Shown here piece after piece: positions 8,108-18,020 of a DNA stretch of 64,000 nt; within the stretch, counting starts at the first letter, position 1, and each line of letters begins with the position of its first letter. The notes beneath the pieces were generated by a model that saw only the letters and a program-made list of their open reading frames with translations, did no database searches and was not told the origin of the DNA. The stretch spans positions 835,501 through 899,500 of the forward strand of contig NZ_JAJJMP010000001.1 of the NCBI RefSeq assembly GCF_020905415.1, read 5' to 3'. Source of the DNA: Myroides oncorhynchi. GTDB taxonomy: Bacteria > Bacteroidota > Bacteroidia > Flavobacteriales > Flavobacteriaceae. The position numbers and the translations under genes are program-made.

Positions 8108-9541
8108 TTATTCTTGCTTTTCAATAAAATCTTTAATTTTTCTAAAAAAAGTACCAAAGAAATTAGATTCAAATTTTTCTGCCGTTGGCGATCTAAATTC
8201 TTTTTCTTTTGGTTCTTCAGACACTTTAGTTCTATCAGAACTAATAGTTTCTAGTGGATCATGTGATTCTGCTTTATGCTCTATCACTGGTTCTATGTGA
8301 TTAACATTAGAAACCACTACCTCAGGAGCTTTATGCTCTTTTGCAATATCTTCTAAAGACACAGCTCCTTTAATTTGATGTCTTTCACTTTCCATTACTA
8401 ATCCAACTGCTGTTGCATATAATGGGCTAGATATTTCTAAATTAGAATCTCCTGCTAAATGTTCATTTGGATATCCAATACGGGTATCTATACCTGTAAT
8501 ATATTCAACTAATTGCTTAATATGTTTTAGCTCAGAACCACCTCCAGTTAATACAATACCAGCTATTAATTTCTTTTGAGGATTCTCATATCCATAGCTT
8601 TTAATTTCAGAAAAGACCAATTGCACTATTTCTTCTACACGAGCATGAATAATTTTAGAAAGGTTCTTTAAAGATATTTCTTTAGGCTCTTTTCCTCTTA
8701 ATCCAGGTATTGATACTATTTCATTATCTTTATTCTCACCTGGCCATGCAGAACCAAACTTAACTTTAAGAATCTCTGCTTGACGTTCAATGATAGAACA
8801 TCCTTCTTTAATATCCTCTGTAATAACATTACCTCCGAATGGTACTACAGCTGTATGACGAATGATTCCATCTTTAAAAATTGCCAAATCAGTTGTACCA
8901 CCACCTATATCGATAAGCGCTACTCCTGCTTCTTTTTCTTCTTGACTTAAGACAGCTTCTGCTGATGCTAAAGGCTCTAAGGTGATCCCCGAAAGCTCTA
9001 ATCCAGCATCTTTAATACATCTACCAGCATTCTTAATCAAAGCTGCTTGACCTACTACTACATGAAATACTGCCTCTAGTCTACTTCCATACATTCCGAT
9101 AGGCTCCTTAATACCAGGTTCACCATCAATTTTAAATTCTTGCGGAAGTACATGTATAATTTCTTCTCCAGGAAGCATGCTTAGCTTTTGAACTTGAGTA
9201 ATTAATTGCTCAATATCTTTATCACCAATTACTTCATCGGGATTATCTCTACTTATGTAATCACTATGTTGAATACTTCGGATGTGTTGTCCTGCTATAC
9301 CCACAACGACATTCTTTATCTTATACCCTGCAGCAGACTCAGCATCTGTCACCGCATTTTGAATAGACTGAATAGTCTGTGTTATATTATTAACTACACC
9401 TCTTTTTACTCCTAGACTTTTAGCTTTTCCTAATCCTAAAATTTCTAGTTTACCGTATTCGTTTTTCTTTCCGATCATTGCTACAATCTTAGTTGTCCCA
9501 ATGTCTAAACCTACAGCTATATTTTCTTTTTCCATACTCAT
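8108..9541 (-). CDS. ftsA: Cell division protein FtsA
   Basis: 477 residues. FtsA is an actin-like ATPase that tethers FtsZ to the membrane through a C-terminal amphipathic helix. Visible are the actin-fold phosphate loops GLDIGTTKIVAMIG near the N-terminus and LIDIGGGTTDLAIF in the middle, the 1C-type domain between them, and LTGGGSELKHI. After the core comes about 70 residues of charged linker and a final amphipathic segment NFFGTFFRKIKDFIEKQE, a good candidate for the membrane anchor. An alternative in-frame start is Met3. It follows ftsQ by 4 bases and precedes ftsZ by 13, so translation is probably coupled. Confidence 0.96.
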   Translation of the reverse strand: MSMEKENIAVGLDIGTTKIVAMIGKKNEYGKLEILGLGKAKSLGVKRGVVNNITQTIQSIQNAVTDAESAAGYKIKNVVVGIAGQHIRSIQHSDYISRDNPDEVIGDKDIEQLITQVQKLSMLPGEEIIHVLPQEFKIDGEPGIKEPIGMYGSRLEAVFHVVVGQAALIKNAGRCIKDAGLELSGITLEPLASAEAVLSQEEKEAGVALIDIGGGTTDLAIFKDGIIRHTAVVPFGGNVITEDIKEGCSIIERQAEILKVKFGSAWPGENKDNEIVSIPGLRGKEPKEISLKNLSKIIHARVEEIVQLVFSEIKSYGYENPQKKLIAGIVLTGGGSELKHIKQLVEYITGIDTRIGYPNEHLAGDSNLEISSPLYATAVGLVMESERHQIKGAVSLEDIAKEHKAPEVVVSNVNHIEPVIEHKAESHDPLETISSDRTKVSEEPKEKEFRSPTAEKFESNFFGTFFRKIKDFIEKQE

Positions 9542-9545
9542 TTTT

Positions 9546-10283
9546 CTATTTAGTGCATACCACTTGTTGGGTAAACTTAAGGTTTATGTACTTGTACACA
9601 TCTTGCTCTACACTCGATCTTCTCAAATACTGTACAAAAGCCTTGTAATTCTGTAGCTTTAATTCTTTCTCGTCAAACCCACCAAAAAGAATATCAAAGC
9701 GATTAGTACGACTCACTAACATTAAAGTTCCTTTAGGTTCTATTATAATACCAGTTATATCTTCTTTTAAAAAATCGTCTTTGTTTATTAACTCTAGCAT
9801 TTCCTTGATTTCTCTCTCATTATTCGCTTTCACTGTCCCTTGCACCATTGGGACTCTGTCCGAGAAATTTGATGACAATGGCATCCTCTTTCCTAATTCA
9901 TCAAGATAGTAATTTTTATCACCGTCTACGACTCTTCCTATTGCTTTTTTTTGCCAAATATCAACGATTAGTTTATTATCTACTGTCAAATAAACATCTG
10001 CATTTCTGATTAATTCATTTTTCAGTACATTTTTCTCTAGATTATTCAAATCTAAAACACTTCTATTAATCTCGGAAGTTTTTGGAAATTTATTTTTAAC
10101 CAAATTGCGAATTTCTTCAGTAGTTACGAAGTGTTCTTCACTTTCTTTAAAAACAACACTGATACCCGACACTTCACTTGCCTTACTACGTTTATTTGTA
10201 AAAGAATATAAAAACAGTAACAATCCACATATAAGCAATATGCGAACATCTGACCATTTTATACTTTTAAACAACTTTTTCAC
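9546..10283 (-). CDS. ftsQ: Cell division protein FtsQ
   Basis: 245 residues: short basic cytoplasmic N-terminus, one membrane helix (about 13-28, VRILLICGLLLFLYSF), then a periplasmic POTRA-like domain (about 40-110) and a C-terminal beta domain. FtsQ links FtsL/FtsB-type proteins to the Z ring at the septum. Sequence conservation is low across phyla; the call rests on topology, the VDIWQKKAIGRV / DKNYYLDELGKRMPLS pattern and its place between murC and ftsA. Translation ends 4 bases before the ftsA start. Confidence 0.88.
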   Translation of the reverse strand: MKKLFKSIKWSDVRILLICGLLLFLYSFTNKRSKASEVSGISVVFKESEEHFVTTEEIRNLVKNKFPKTSEINRSVLDLNNLEKNVLKNELIRNADVYLTVDNKLIVDIWQKKAIGRVVDGDKNYYLDELGKRMPLSSNFSDRVPMVQGTVKANNEREIKEMLELINKDDFLKEDITGIIIEPKGTLMLVSRTNRFDILFGGFDEKELKLQNYKAFVQYLRRSSVEQDVYKYINLKFTQQVVCTK

Positions 10284-10300
10284 GTCCTAATCTTTATAGT

Positions 10301-11644
10301 TTATTCCAATCCCTTTTTTATATCTTCTACCATTTCTCCTAAATCACCTGCTCCTATCGTCAATACTAACTCAGCATTCGATGCCCTTAAATAAGGTACT
10401 AATTCTTCTTTCTGTAGAACTACCTTAACTTTAGAAGTAACTCCTTCTAGCAATGCTGTTGATGTAACTCCTTCTATAGGCAATTCTCTAGCAGGATAAA
10501 TATCCAGAAGAACTACATGCTCAAAAGTAGATAGTGCTGAAGCAAACTCATTCATAAAGTCTTTCGTACGACTGTATAAATGTGGTTGAAATACTGCCAC
10601 CACCTTCTTATCTCCATATAACTCATGCACAGCTTGGCTTACAGCTAAAATCTCTGTAGGATGATGTGCATAATCATCTATATAGATAAAGTTATCTCTT
10701 CTTATCTTATAAGAAAAACGTCTTCTAACTCCTTGAAAACTCTCTAAGCCTTCAACTAGTACTTTTGGATCTACTCCATAAGTATATGCCATGGCAAAAG
10801 CTACTAAAGCATTAGATAAATTATGTCTCCCTGGTAATCCAAAACGAACATTTACAATTCTTTCTTTTGGTGTTATTATATCAAAGATATACCAACCGTT
10901 ATCTATACGAATATTCTCAATCTTATAACTACAATCTTCTCCAAATCCAACTTTGATACCATCTAAGTCAACACATTCTGTCTTAAAAAACTTCGTTTTG
11001 TCTTCTACTTTATTAGCAAAATCATTAAATGCAACTAACATTTCCTCTGCTGTACCAAATATATCAAGATGGTCAGCCTCTGTAGAAGTAATACACGCTG
11101 TATCAGGATACAATCTTAAGAATGAACGATCAAACTCATCAGCTTCCACTACGGTAACAGTAGTTCCACTCCCAATTAAGTTTGTCTGATAATTCTCAAC
11201 TACCCCGCCTACGAATGCAGTAACATCAACTTTCGCTTGGAACAACAAGTGTCCTAGAATACTAGTTGTAGTCGTTTTACCATGTGTACCAGCAACTGCA
11301 AAGCAATAGGTATCTTTCGTTATTAATCCTAAAACCTCAGAACGTTTACGAATATCAAACCCTTCATTAATATAATAATTCCATTCACTATGTGATTTTG
11401 GAATGGCAGGAGTTACTACCACTAAGGTTGTCTCCTTATCTTTATATACTGCATCAACTAGGTCAAGATTATCCTCAAAGTGAATATCAATACCTGCTTC
11501 TACTAATTCATCTGTTAATTGAGTTGGCGTTTTATCATATCCACCAACATTCTTGCCTAAAAATTTAAAATAACGAGCCAAGGCACTCATACCGATACCA
11601 CCTATGCCTATAAAAAAAACGCTCTTTATCTTATTTAATTCCAT
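10301..11644 (-). CDS. murC: UDP-N-acetylmuramate--L-alanine ligase MurC
   Basis: 447 residues, normal for the family. It adds L-Ala to UDP-MurNAc with ATP in the cytoplasm. The N-terminal Rossmann domain begins FFIGIGGIGMSALARY; the Mur ligase ATP loop is AGTHGKTTTTS (about 117-127); EADEFDRSF carries the catalytic glutamate, and IDDYAHHPTEI in the C-terminal domain is typical of MurC. It is located between murG and ftsQ with 2-17 base spacings in the dcw operon. Confidence 0.97.
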   Translation of the reverse strand: MELNKIKSVFFIGIGGIGMSALARYFKFLGKNVGGYDKTPTQLTDELVEAGIDIHFEDNLDLVDAVYKDKETTLVVVTPAIPKSHSEWNYYINEGFDIRKRSEVLGLITKDTYCFAVAGTHGKTTTTSILGHLLFQAKVDVTAFVGGVVENYQTNLIGSGTTVTVVEADEFDRSFLRLYPDTACITSTEADHLDIFGTAEEMLVAFNDFANKVEDKTKFFKTECVDLDGIKVGFGEDCSYKIENIRIDNGWYIFDIITPKERIVNVRFGLPGRHNLSNALVAFAMAYTYGVDPKVLVEGLESFQGVRRRFSYKIRRDNFIYIDDYAHHPTEILAVSQAVHELYGDKKVVAVFQPHLYSRTKDFMNEFASALSTFEHVVLLDIYPARELPIEGVTSTALLEGVTSKVKVVLQKEELVPYLRASNAELVLTIGAGDLGEMVEDIKKGLE

Positions 11645-11646
11645 AA

Positions 11647-12741
11647 CTATTTCTTCATTATTGCTTCTACTTGATCTACAATATCACTTGTTGCGTTTGG
11701 CAACCCTAACTTTCTAAAGTTAGTACCTAATTTCATCTGTAAATCCTTATTCTCTACTAACGCACTAAACGTTGGTAGAAACTTTTCTTTTAATTCAGCT
11801 TCTTTTATTAATATAGCTCCCTCTTCATTCACAATGCTCATCGCATTCTTCGTTTGATGGTCTTCAGCAACATTAGGAGACGGGATAAATATCACTGGTT
11901 TTCCCACTAATGCTAACTCAGAAATAGAAGAAGCTCCTGCTCTAGAGATTACATAATCTGCTATACCATATGCTAGATTCATCTTTTCTATGAAAGCAAA
12001 TACTCGTACATCTTCTGTCTGATACTTTTTATACTCATCGTAATAAAGCTTTCCACATTGCCAGATTACCTGAATATTCTTACTCCTAATCTCTTCTAAA
12101 TTATCTTCTATTAGTTGATTTATTCTGCGTGCTCCTAGACTTCCTCCTAATACTAAAAGAATAGGTCTATTCACTTCTAATCCAAAAGAAAGAATCCCTT
12201 CTTCTTTATTAGAACCCACATTCAATAAACCACTTCTGACAGGGTTACCTGTCTTTATAATCTTTGACTCTGGAAAGAATCTTCCCAAGTTGTCATAAGC
12301 TACACATATCTTATTTGCCTTCTTTCCTAACAACTTATTTGTTATTCCTGGAAAAGAGTTTTGTTCTTGTATTAGGGTTGGTATTCCCTTTCCTGCTGCT
12401 ACTTTTACAACAGCACCACTCGCAAAACCACCTGTTCCAATAACTACATCAGGCTTAAACCTCTTTATTATTTTACTAGACTTCCATAAACTACTTATAA
12501 GCTTAAAAGGAAATGCTAAGTTGTCAATAGTTAGTTTTCTTTGGATACCCGATATCCACAATCCTTCAATCTTATATCCAGCTTGTGGAACCTTCTGCAT
12601 CTCCATCTTATTCTCTGCACCTACGAATAAAATCTCTGCATCAGGATACCTACTCTTTATTTCATTAGCAATAGCTATCGCAGGATATATATGTCCTCCT
12701 GTACCTCCACCGCTTAATATTACTCTTGGTGTATGTTTCAT
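11647..12741 (-). CDS. murG: Undecaprenyldiphospho-muramoylpentapeptide beta-N-acetylglucosaminyltransferase MurG
   Basis: 364 residues. MurG transfers GlcNAc to lipid I, giving lipid II at the inner face of the membrane. The N-terminal lobe has the GGTGGH loop (12-17) and [15 protein letters not shown]; the C-terminal UDP-GlcNAc-binding lobe has [13 protein letters not shown] and [24 protein letters not shown], then AEDHQTKNA. These are hallmark GT28 segments. It follows ftsW by 12 bases and precedes murC by 2. Confidence 0.97.
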   Translation of the reverse strand: MKHTPRVILSGGGTGGHIYPAIAIANEIKSRYPDAEILFVGAENKMEMQKVPQAGYKIEGLWISGIQRKLTIDNLAFPFKLISSLWKSSKIIKRFKPDVVIGTGGFASGAVVKVAAGKGIPTLIQEQNSFPGITNKLLGKKANKICVAYDNLGRFFPESKIIKTGNPVRSGLLNVGSNKEEGILSFGLEVNRPILLVLGGSLGARRINQLIEDNLEEIRSKNIQVIWQCGKLYYDEYKKYQTEDVRVFAFIEKMNLAYGIADYVISRAGASSISELALVGKPVIFIPSPNVAEDHQTKNAMSIVNEEGAILIKEAELKEKFLPTFSALVENKDLQMKLGTNFRKLGLPNATSDIVDQVEAIMKK

Positions 12742-12753
12742 ATAATAACTATT

Positions 12754-13992
12754 CTAATTTAATATTTCCTGACTTTGTCTGAGCTCCTCTTGTTTTGCCA
12801 ATTCAGTCTGCATCCTCTCTTCCTCAATTTGTCTCTCTAATTCTTGTCTCTGTATTTCCTGTTCTTTTTTAGTAACACTTAAAATCACACCTAGTGAGAT
12901 ACAAGTCATCCAAATTGATGTCCCTCCACTACTTATTAAAGGCAAAGTCTGTCCTGTTGTGGGCAATAATGAAACTGCAACCCCCATATTAATTAAGGCT
13001 TGAAAAATAAAATAGAACCCCAATCCTGTAACTAATAACTTTCCAAACAACGTAGGTGCTTTATGTGCTGCTATTAAAAATCTAAAAAATAAATATAAAT
13101 ACAAAAAAAGAACAGATAGCCCACCTAACAAACCATATTCCTCAACAATTATCGCATAAATAAAGTCAGAGGATGATTGTGGTAAAAAATTCTTTTGTAT
13201 GCTTTTTCCAGGTCCTTTACCAACTATTCCACCTGAAGCTATAGCTATCTTAGCATTATCTACTTGATATAAGTCCTTTCCTCCCTCATCTGCATTTGCA
13301 AATCTATCTATACGACTAATCCATGTATCAACACGATTTGGCATTGTACCTTCTGGTAACGTTTTTGCAGCGAATACAAATAATGTAACTAATAATATAC
13401 CTGCACCAAAAATAGCTGCCAAATATTTAAAAGGATACTTACCCACAAATACTAATATACCTACCATTAAAAAAATCAAAGCTGCTGTTGAAAAATTGGC
13501 AGGAAAAATCAATCCCACTACAACCAAAACAGGTAGCCATAACTTTAATGCTGAAGGCCAAAACTCAACTTTCTTATCTTGTATACTTACAAGATATTGG
13601 GCTACATATCCTAACAATACTATAGCTGCAATAGCTGATGGTTGAATCTGGATAAAGCCAAAATCTAACCATCTACTTGCGTTAGCTCCTCCAATTGTTT
13701 TACCTTGTATTAAAGTAAAAAACAACAGAACTATAGCCACAGGCATCGCCAAAATAGATATAGATCTAAAATAGCGATACTCTAATCTATGTACGATATA
13801 CAGCAGTATAAAACCAATTGATAAATGAGTAAAATGCTTAAACAGATACGAAAAAGTTGACTTTCCAGTACCTATTGTATAAACTAAGTTAGTACTAGCG
13901 CTATACACAGGTACAAACGAAAATAAGGCCAGCAAAAATATTACTGTCCATATATGTTTATCTCCATATAAATTTGCAACTAACTTTTTCAT
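12754..13992 (-). CDS. ftsW: SEDS peptidoglycan glycosyltransferase FtsW
   Basis: 412 residues with about ten hydrophobic helices. SEDS proteins polymerise glycan strands from lipid II together with a class B PBP, here the FtsI encoded upstream. SEDS hallmarks are present: GGANASRWLDFGFIQIQPSA, NRVDTWISRID, GKGPGKSIQKNFLPQSSSDFIYAIIVEEYG and the last-helix segment PTTGQTLPLISSGGTS. The C-terminus carries an extra hydrophilic Glu/Gln-rich tail of about 35 residues, probably cytoplasmic and coiled. It lies between murD and murG, as in many dcw clusters. Confidence 0.96.
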   Translation of the reverse strand: MKKLVANLYGDKHIWTVIFLLALFSFVPVYSASTNLVYTIGTGKSTFSYLFKHFTHLSIGFILLYIVHRLEYRYFRSISILAMPVAIVLLFFTLIQGKTIGGANASRWLDFGFIQIQPSAIAAIVLLGYVAQYLVSIQDKKVEFWPSALKLWLPVLVVVGLIFPANFSTAALIFLMVGILVFVGKYPFKYLAAIFGAGILLVTLFVFAAKTLPEGTMPNRVDTWISRIDRFANADEGGKDLYQVDNAKIAIASGGIVGKGPGKSIQKNFLPQSSSDFIYAIIVEEYGLLGGLSVLFLYLYLFFRFLIAAHKAPTLFGKLLVTGLGFYFIFQALINMGVAVSLLPTTGQTLPLISSGGTSIWMTCISLGVILSVTKKEQEIQRQELERQIEEERMQTELAKQEELRQSQEILN

Positions 13993-13999
13993 TTCATTC

Positions 14000-15331
14000 T
14001 TATAGATTATTTACTTCTTCCTTAAACTGAAGTCCTCTATCCTCATAATTTTTAAACAAATCAAAACTCGCACATGCTGGAGACAGCAATACCGTATCCC
14101 CACTCTCTGCTAGACGTTGAGCCATCTTTACAGCATCTACCATACTTTGTACCTCAATCAATGTATCAACAACACTTTCATAAGCAGTCTTGATCTTAGA
14201 GTTATCCACTCCTAAACAAATAATACTCTTTACTTTCTCTCTAACAAGAGGCATTAACTCATCATAGTCATTCCCTTTATCTACCCCCCCTACAATCCAC
14301 ACTGTTGGAGTTTTCATACTTTCTAATGCAAAAAAAGTAGCATTGATATTCGTTGCTTTAGAATCATTAATATATTGAACGTTCTCAACTTTCGCCACTT
14401 TTTCTAATCGATGTTCTGCACCTTGAAAATCAGATAAACTTTCTCTTATACTCTGTTTTCTAATCCTCTTTAATTGAGCAACAGCAGTTGCTGCCATCGC
14501 ATTTTTAACATTGTGCTTTCCTTCAATCCCAAGCTCACTGATTGGTAAAACAATAGTCTCTTTATCCATCGCTACTACAATATTTTGCCCTTCTAAATAA
14601 GCACCGTACTCTAATTTCTTAGAAATAGAAAATGGAACTTTCTTAGCCGCAGTTTTATTATTAGTTAACCAACGTTGAATCTCTACATCGTCATAATCAT
14701 AAATAAGATAATCATCTGATGTTTGATTCATCGTAATTCTAAACTTAGCATTGATATAATTTTCATACTTATAATCATATCTGTCTAAGTGATCTGGACT
14801 AATATTAGTAATAACGGCTATATGAGGACGGTATTTACGAATACCATCCAACTGAAAACTGCTCAATTCTAACACAAAACATTTTTCAGGGTTTACAGCT
14901 ACTTGTTTAGCATAGCTTTCTCCAATATTTCCACCAATTCCGACGTTTAAACCTCCCTTACTCAATAAATGATAAGTTAGCATCGTCGTTGTAGTTTTAC
15001 CATTACTACCTGTTATAGCAACAGATGGTTCTGTATTAAAAGTATAAGCAAACTCTATCTCAGATATTACGTCAATATCAGCTGCTAATACCTTTTGAAT
15101 AATAGCTACTTTATCTGGTATCCCAGGGCTTTTCACTACTATATTTCCACTTAATATCTCTTCTTCTGTATGTTTATCCTCTTCCCAACGAATATCAAAC
15201 TCGTTAAGAATAGCTTTATACTTATCGCTAATCAATCCAAAATCTGATACAAATACATCGTACCCTTTGGTCTTGGCTAAGACAGCTGTTCCTACACCAC
15301 TCTCTCCTGCTCCTAATACTATCACTTTCAT
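14000..15331 (-). CDS. murD: UDP-N-acetylmuramoylalanine--D-glutamate ligase MurD
   Basis: 443 residues. It adds D-Glu to UDP-MurNAc-L-Ala. N-terminal VLGAGESGVGTAVLA, ATP-loop AITGSNGKTTTTML, VLELSSFQLD (typical MurD), ITNISPDHLDRY, and the C-terminal YINDSKATNINAT segment that marks MurD. GGVDKGNDY and LLSPACASFDLF complete the family pattern. It begins 1 base after mraY ends and ends 7 bases before ftsW starts. Confidence 0.97.
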   Translation of the reverse strand: MKVIVLGAGESGVGTAVLAKTKGYDVFVSDFGLISDKYKAILNEFDIRWEEDKHTEEEILSGNIVVKSPGIPDKVAIIQKVLAADIDVISEIEFAYTFNTEPSVAITGSNGKTTTTMLTYHLLSKGGLNVGIGGNIGESYAKQVAVNPEKCFVLELSSFQLDGIRKYRPHIAVITNISPDHLDRYDYKYENYINAKFRITMNQTSDDYLIYDYDDVEIQRWLTNNKTAAKKVPFSISKKLEYGAYLEGQNIVVAMDKETIVLPISELGIEGKHNVKNAMAATAVAQLKRIRKQSIRESLSDFQGAEHRLEKVAKVENVQYINDSKATNINATFFALESMKTPTVWIVGGVDKGNDYDELMPLVREKVKSIICLGVDNSKIKTAYESVVDTLIEVQSMVDAVKMAQRLAESGDTVLLSPACASFDLFKNYEDRGLQFKEEVNNL

Positions 15332-15332
15332 A

Positions 15333-16544
15333 CTATCTAATCTTTAAAGAAACAATACAGAATATTCCTAACAATATTCCTATAATCCAGAAGCGAGTCA
15401 CAATTTTACTCTCATGATATCCTTTTTTCTGAAAGTGATGATGAAGAGGAGACATTAAAAATATCCTTCTACCTTCACCATATCTTTTCTTAGTATATTT
15501 AAAATATCCTACTTGAAGAACAACAGATAGGTTCTCTGCTAAAAAAACACCACATAACACAGGTATAATTAACTCTTTACGCACTGCGATAGCTAATACA
15601 GCTATAATTCCTCCTATAGTTAAACTTCCTGTATCCCCCATAAACACTTGAGCAGGATAAGTATTATACCACAAGAATCCAATCAACGCTCCCATAAAGG
15701 AAGCTATAAAGACGGTCATCTCACCTGAATGTGGGATATACATAATATTCAAATAACCTGACAAAACAACATTCCCTGAAATAAACGCAAAAATTCCCAA
15801 CACAAATGTTGAGATTGCAGAAGTACCGGCGGCCAGTCCATCAATACCATCTGTAAGGTTAGCTCCATTCGATACTGCTGTAACAATGAATATCACAATA
15901 GGTATAAATATCAACCAAGTATATTTCTCTGCACCTTCACCAAGCCAACTAATCAAAATTGAATAATCAAACTCATTGTCTTTTAAAAAAGGAATAGTTG
16001 TCGCTGTTGACTTGACATCATATCGGCTTGCAACTTCTTCTACTAGAACACGGTTTGCTGGCATTTCACGTACCGTCACACTTGGACTAAAATAAAGTAC
16101 TGATCCCACGATCAACCCTAAACCTACTTGCCCTATTACTTTAAATCTCCCTTTTAATCCTTCTTTATCCTTCTTTTTCATTTTTAGATAATCATCTAAA
16201 AATCCTATCGCTCCCATCCATACTGTAGTTAGCAATAAAAGCAAGACATAAGTATTATTTAGTTTAGCAAATAATAATACCGGAATTAAAGTAGCTACTA
16301 TAATTATAATCCCTCCCATCGTAGGTGTACCAGACTTCTCTTTTTGCCCTTCTAATCCAAGCTCACGAACGGTTTCACCTATTTGCAACTTATGTAAAAA
16401 CTTAATAATTTTCTTACCATAGATGATTGATATCAACAACGAAAAAATCATTGCCATACCAGAGCGAAACGTAATGTAGTGAAACATTCCCGCGCCTGGA
16501 ATTTTAAAATATTCATCTAAGTATTCAAATAAATTATATAACAT
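15333..16544 (-). CDS. mraY: Phospho-N-acetylmuramoyl-pentapeptide transferase MraY
   Basis: 403 residues with ten predicted membrane helices. MraY makes lipid I from UDP-MurNAc-pentapeptide and undecaprenyl phosphate. Conserved elements: [24 protein letters not shown] (catalytic aspartates), [29 protein letters not shown] and [11 protein letters not shown]. It is about 40 residues longer than E. coli MraY because of a periplasmic segment (about 170-205, from SPSVTVREM to DNEFDY) that is commonly seen in Bacteroidota. It is flanked by murE (18 bases) and murD (1 base). Confidence 0.97.
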   Translation of the reverse strand: MLYNLFEYLDEYFKIPGAGMFHYITFRSGMAMIFSLLISIIYGKKIIKFLHKLQIGETVRELGLEGQKEKSGTPTMGGIIIIVATLIPVLLFAKLNNTYVLLLLLTTVWMGAIGFLDDYLKMKKKDKEGLKGRFKVIGQVGLGLIVGSVLYFSPSVTVREMPANRVLVEEVASRYDVKSTATTIPFLKDNEFDYSILISWLGEGAEKYTWLIFIPIVIFIVTAVSNGANLTDGIDGLAAGTSAISTFVLGIFAFISGNVVLSGYLNIMYIPHSGEMTVFIASFMGALIGFLWYNTYPAQVFMGDTGSLTIGGIIAVLAIAVRKELIIPVLCGVFLAENLSVVLQVGYFKYTKKRYGEGRRIFLMSPLHHHFQKKGYHESKIVTRFWIIGILLGIFCIVSLKIR

Positions 16545-16562
16545 ACTGTATTCTTCCTTAAT

Positions 16563-18020
16563 CTATTGTTCTAAAAATTCAGTTACAATCTCTAAATCAT
16601 TAAAATGATTTCTAACACCTTTAATCTCTTGGTAAGTCTCATGTCCTTTACCAGCGATTAAAATAATATCACCAGGTAACACCTGTTGACAAGCTAGCTT
16701 TATCGCCTGCTTACGATCCTCTACCACTATTGTTTTCATAGTATTTTGAGGTTCTACTCCAGCTTCCATTTCTTCAAGAATAACACTTGGTTCTTCGAAT
16801 CTAGGGTTGTCAGAAGTAAATATAACCTTGTTACTAAGCTCAGATGCTATCTGTGCCATTTCAGGTCTCTTTGTTTTATCTCTATTTCCTCCACACCCCA
16901 CTACAGTAATCAACTGCTCATTATAGGTACGGATAGAATTAATAGTCTCTATTACATTCTTAAGAGCATCAGGTGTATGTGCATAATCAACTATCGCAGT
17001 AACTTTCTTAGAAGACACTACATACTGGAATCTTCCAGCTACACTTGTTAATTTACTAACTTCTATTAGTGCTTGTTCTTCACTCACTCCTAATTGTACT
17101 GCAGCACCATAGACTGCTAATAAATTAGATGCATTGAACAAACCTATTAGTTGCACCCAAATCTCACGTTGATTAATCTTCATTAACATCCCTGAGAATT
17201 GACTTTCTAATACCTCTGCTTTATAATCAGCTACATTCTTAAGAGCATAAGTCTTAATAGTTGCTTTTGTATTCTGAGTCATTATTAATCCATTCTTATC
17301 ATCCACATTAGTAATCGCAAACGCATTACTATTTAATTGATCAAAGAACATTTTCTTTGCATTTCTATATTCTGCAAAAGTCTTGTGGTAATCTAAGTGA
17401 TCATGCGTCAAATTAGTAAATATACCACCATCAAAATCAAGGCTATGTGTACGCATCTGTACGATACCATGAGAACTCACTTCCATAAAACAATATTCAC
17501 ATCCAGCCTCCACCATCTCATTTAAATAATGATTTATAGTTAATGAGTCAGGCGTTGTGTGTGTTGCATTATAATCTACATCTCCAACTTTGATTATCAC
17601 CGTAGATAATAATCCTGCTTGATAACCCAAGTTTTTAAACAAAGTATATAATAAGGTAGCAATAGTAGTTTTCCCATTTGTACCTGTTACTCCTACTAAC
17701 TTTAACTTTGAAGACGGATTGTCATAAAAGTTACTAGCTACTACAGCAAGAGTTTTATTACTATCTTCTACTAATATATATGTAACACCTTTTGCTAATT
17801 CTTCTGGCATCTTCTCGCAGACAACTGCTTTTGCTCCGTCTTTAATCGCCTGACTTATATAATCATGACCATCAACTACTGTACCTGAAATAGCAACAAA
17901 TAAAGTGTCACTTGAAACCTCACGTGAATCAAATGCAATCTTCCCTATAGTAAGGTCTAAATCACCCCCTATAACAGAATTCATCTTTGCTGATTGTAAT
18001 AACTCGTTTAACTTTTTCAC
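16563..18020 (-). CDS. murE: UDP-MurNAc-L-alanyl-D-glutamate--2,6-diaminopimelate ligase MurE
   Basis: 485 residues. It adds the third amino acid of the stem peptide. The ATP loop is GVTGTNGKTTIATLLY, followed by EVSSHGIVQMRTHSLDFDGGIFTNLTHDHLDYH. The C-terminal domain has DYAHTPDALKNVI and FTSDNPRFEEP; the DNPR motif is the established signature of meso-diaminopimelate-adding enzymes, so the peptidoglycan is probably of the mDAP type. Its start overlaps the end of ftsI by 4 bases, suggesting translational coupling. Confidence 0.97.
   Translation of the reverse strand: MKKLNELLQSAKMNSVIGGDLDLTIGKIAFDSREVSSDTLFVAISGTVVDGHDYISQAIKDGAKAVVCEKMPEELAKGVTYILVEDSNKTLAVVASNFYDNPSSKLKLVGVTGTNGKTTIATLLYTLFKNLGYQAGLLSTVIIKVGDVDYNATHTTPDSLTINHYLNEMVEAGCEYCFMEVSSHGIVQMRTHSLDFDGGIFTNLTHDHLDYHKTFAEYRNAKKMFFDQLNSNAFAITNVDDKNGLIMTQNTKATIKTYALKNVADYKAEVLESQFSGMLMKINQREIWVQLIGLFNASNLLAVYGAAVQLGVSEEQALIEVSKLTSVAGRFQYVVSSKKVTAIVDYAHTPDALKNVIETINSIRTYNEQLITVVGCGGNRDKTKRPEMAQIASELSNKVIFTSDNPRFEEPSVILEEMEAGVEPQNTMKTIVVEDRKQAIKLACQQVLPGDIILIAGKGHETYQEIKGVRNHFNDLEIVTEFLEQ

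Noticed and set aside
8095..8172. Longer FtsZ start (26 extra residues beginning MNLISLVLF)
   Set aside because: It would overlap ftsA by 65 bases and add a hydrophobic leader foreign to FtsZ; the family N-terminus begins at MENTDFGG.
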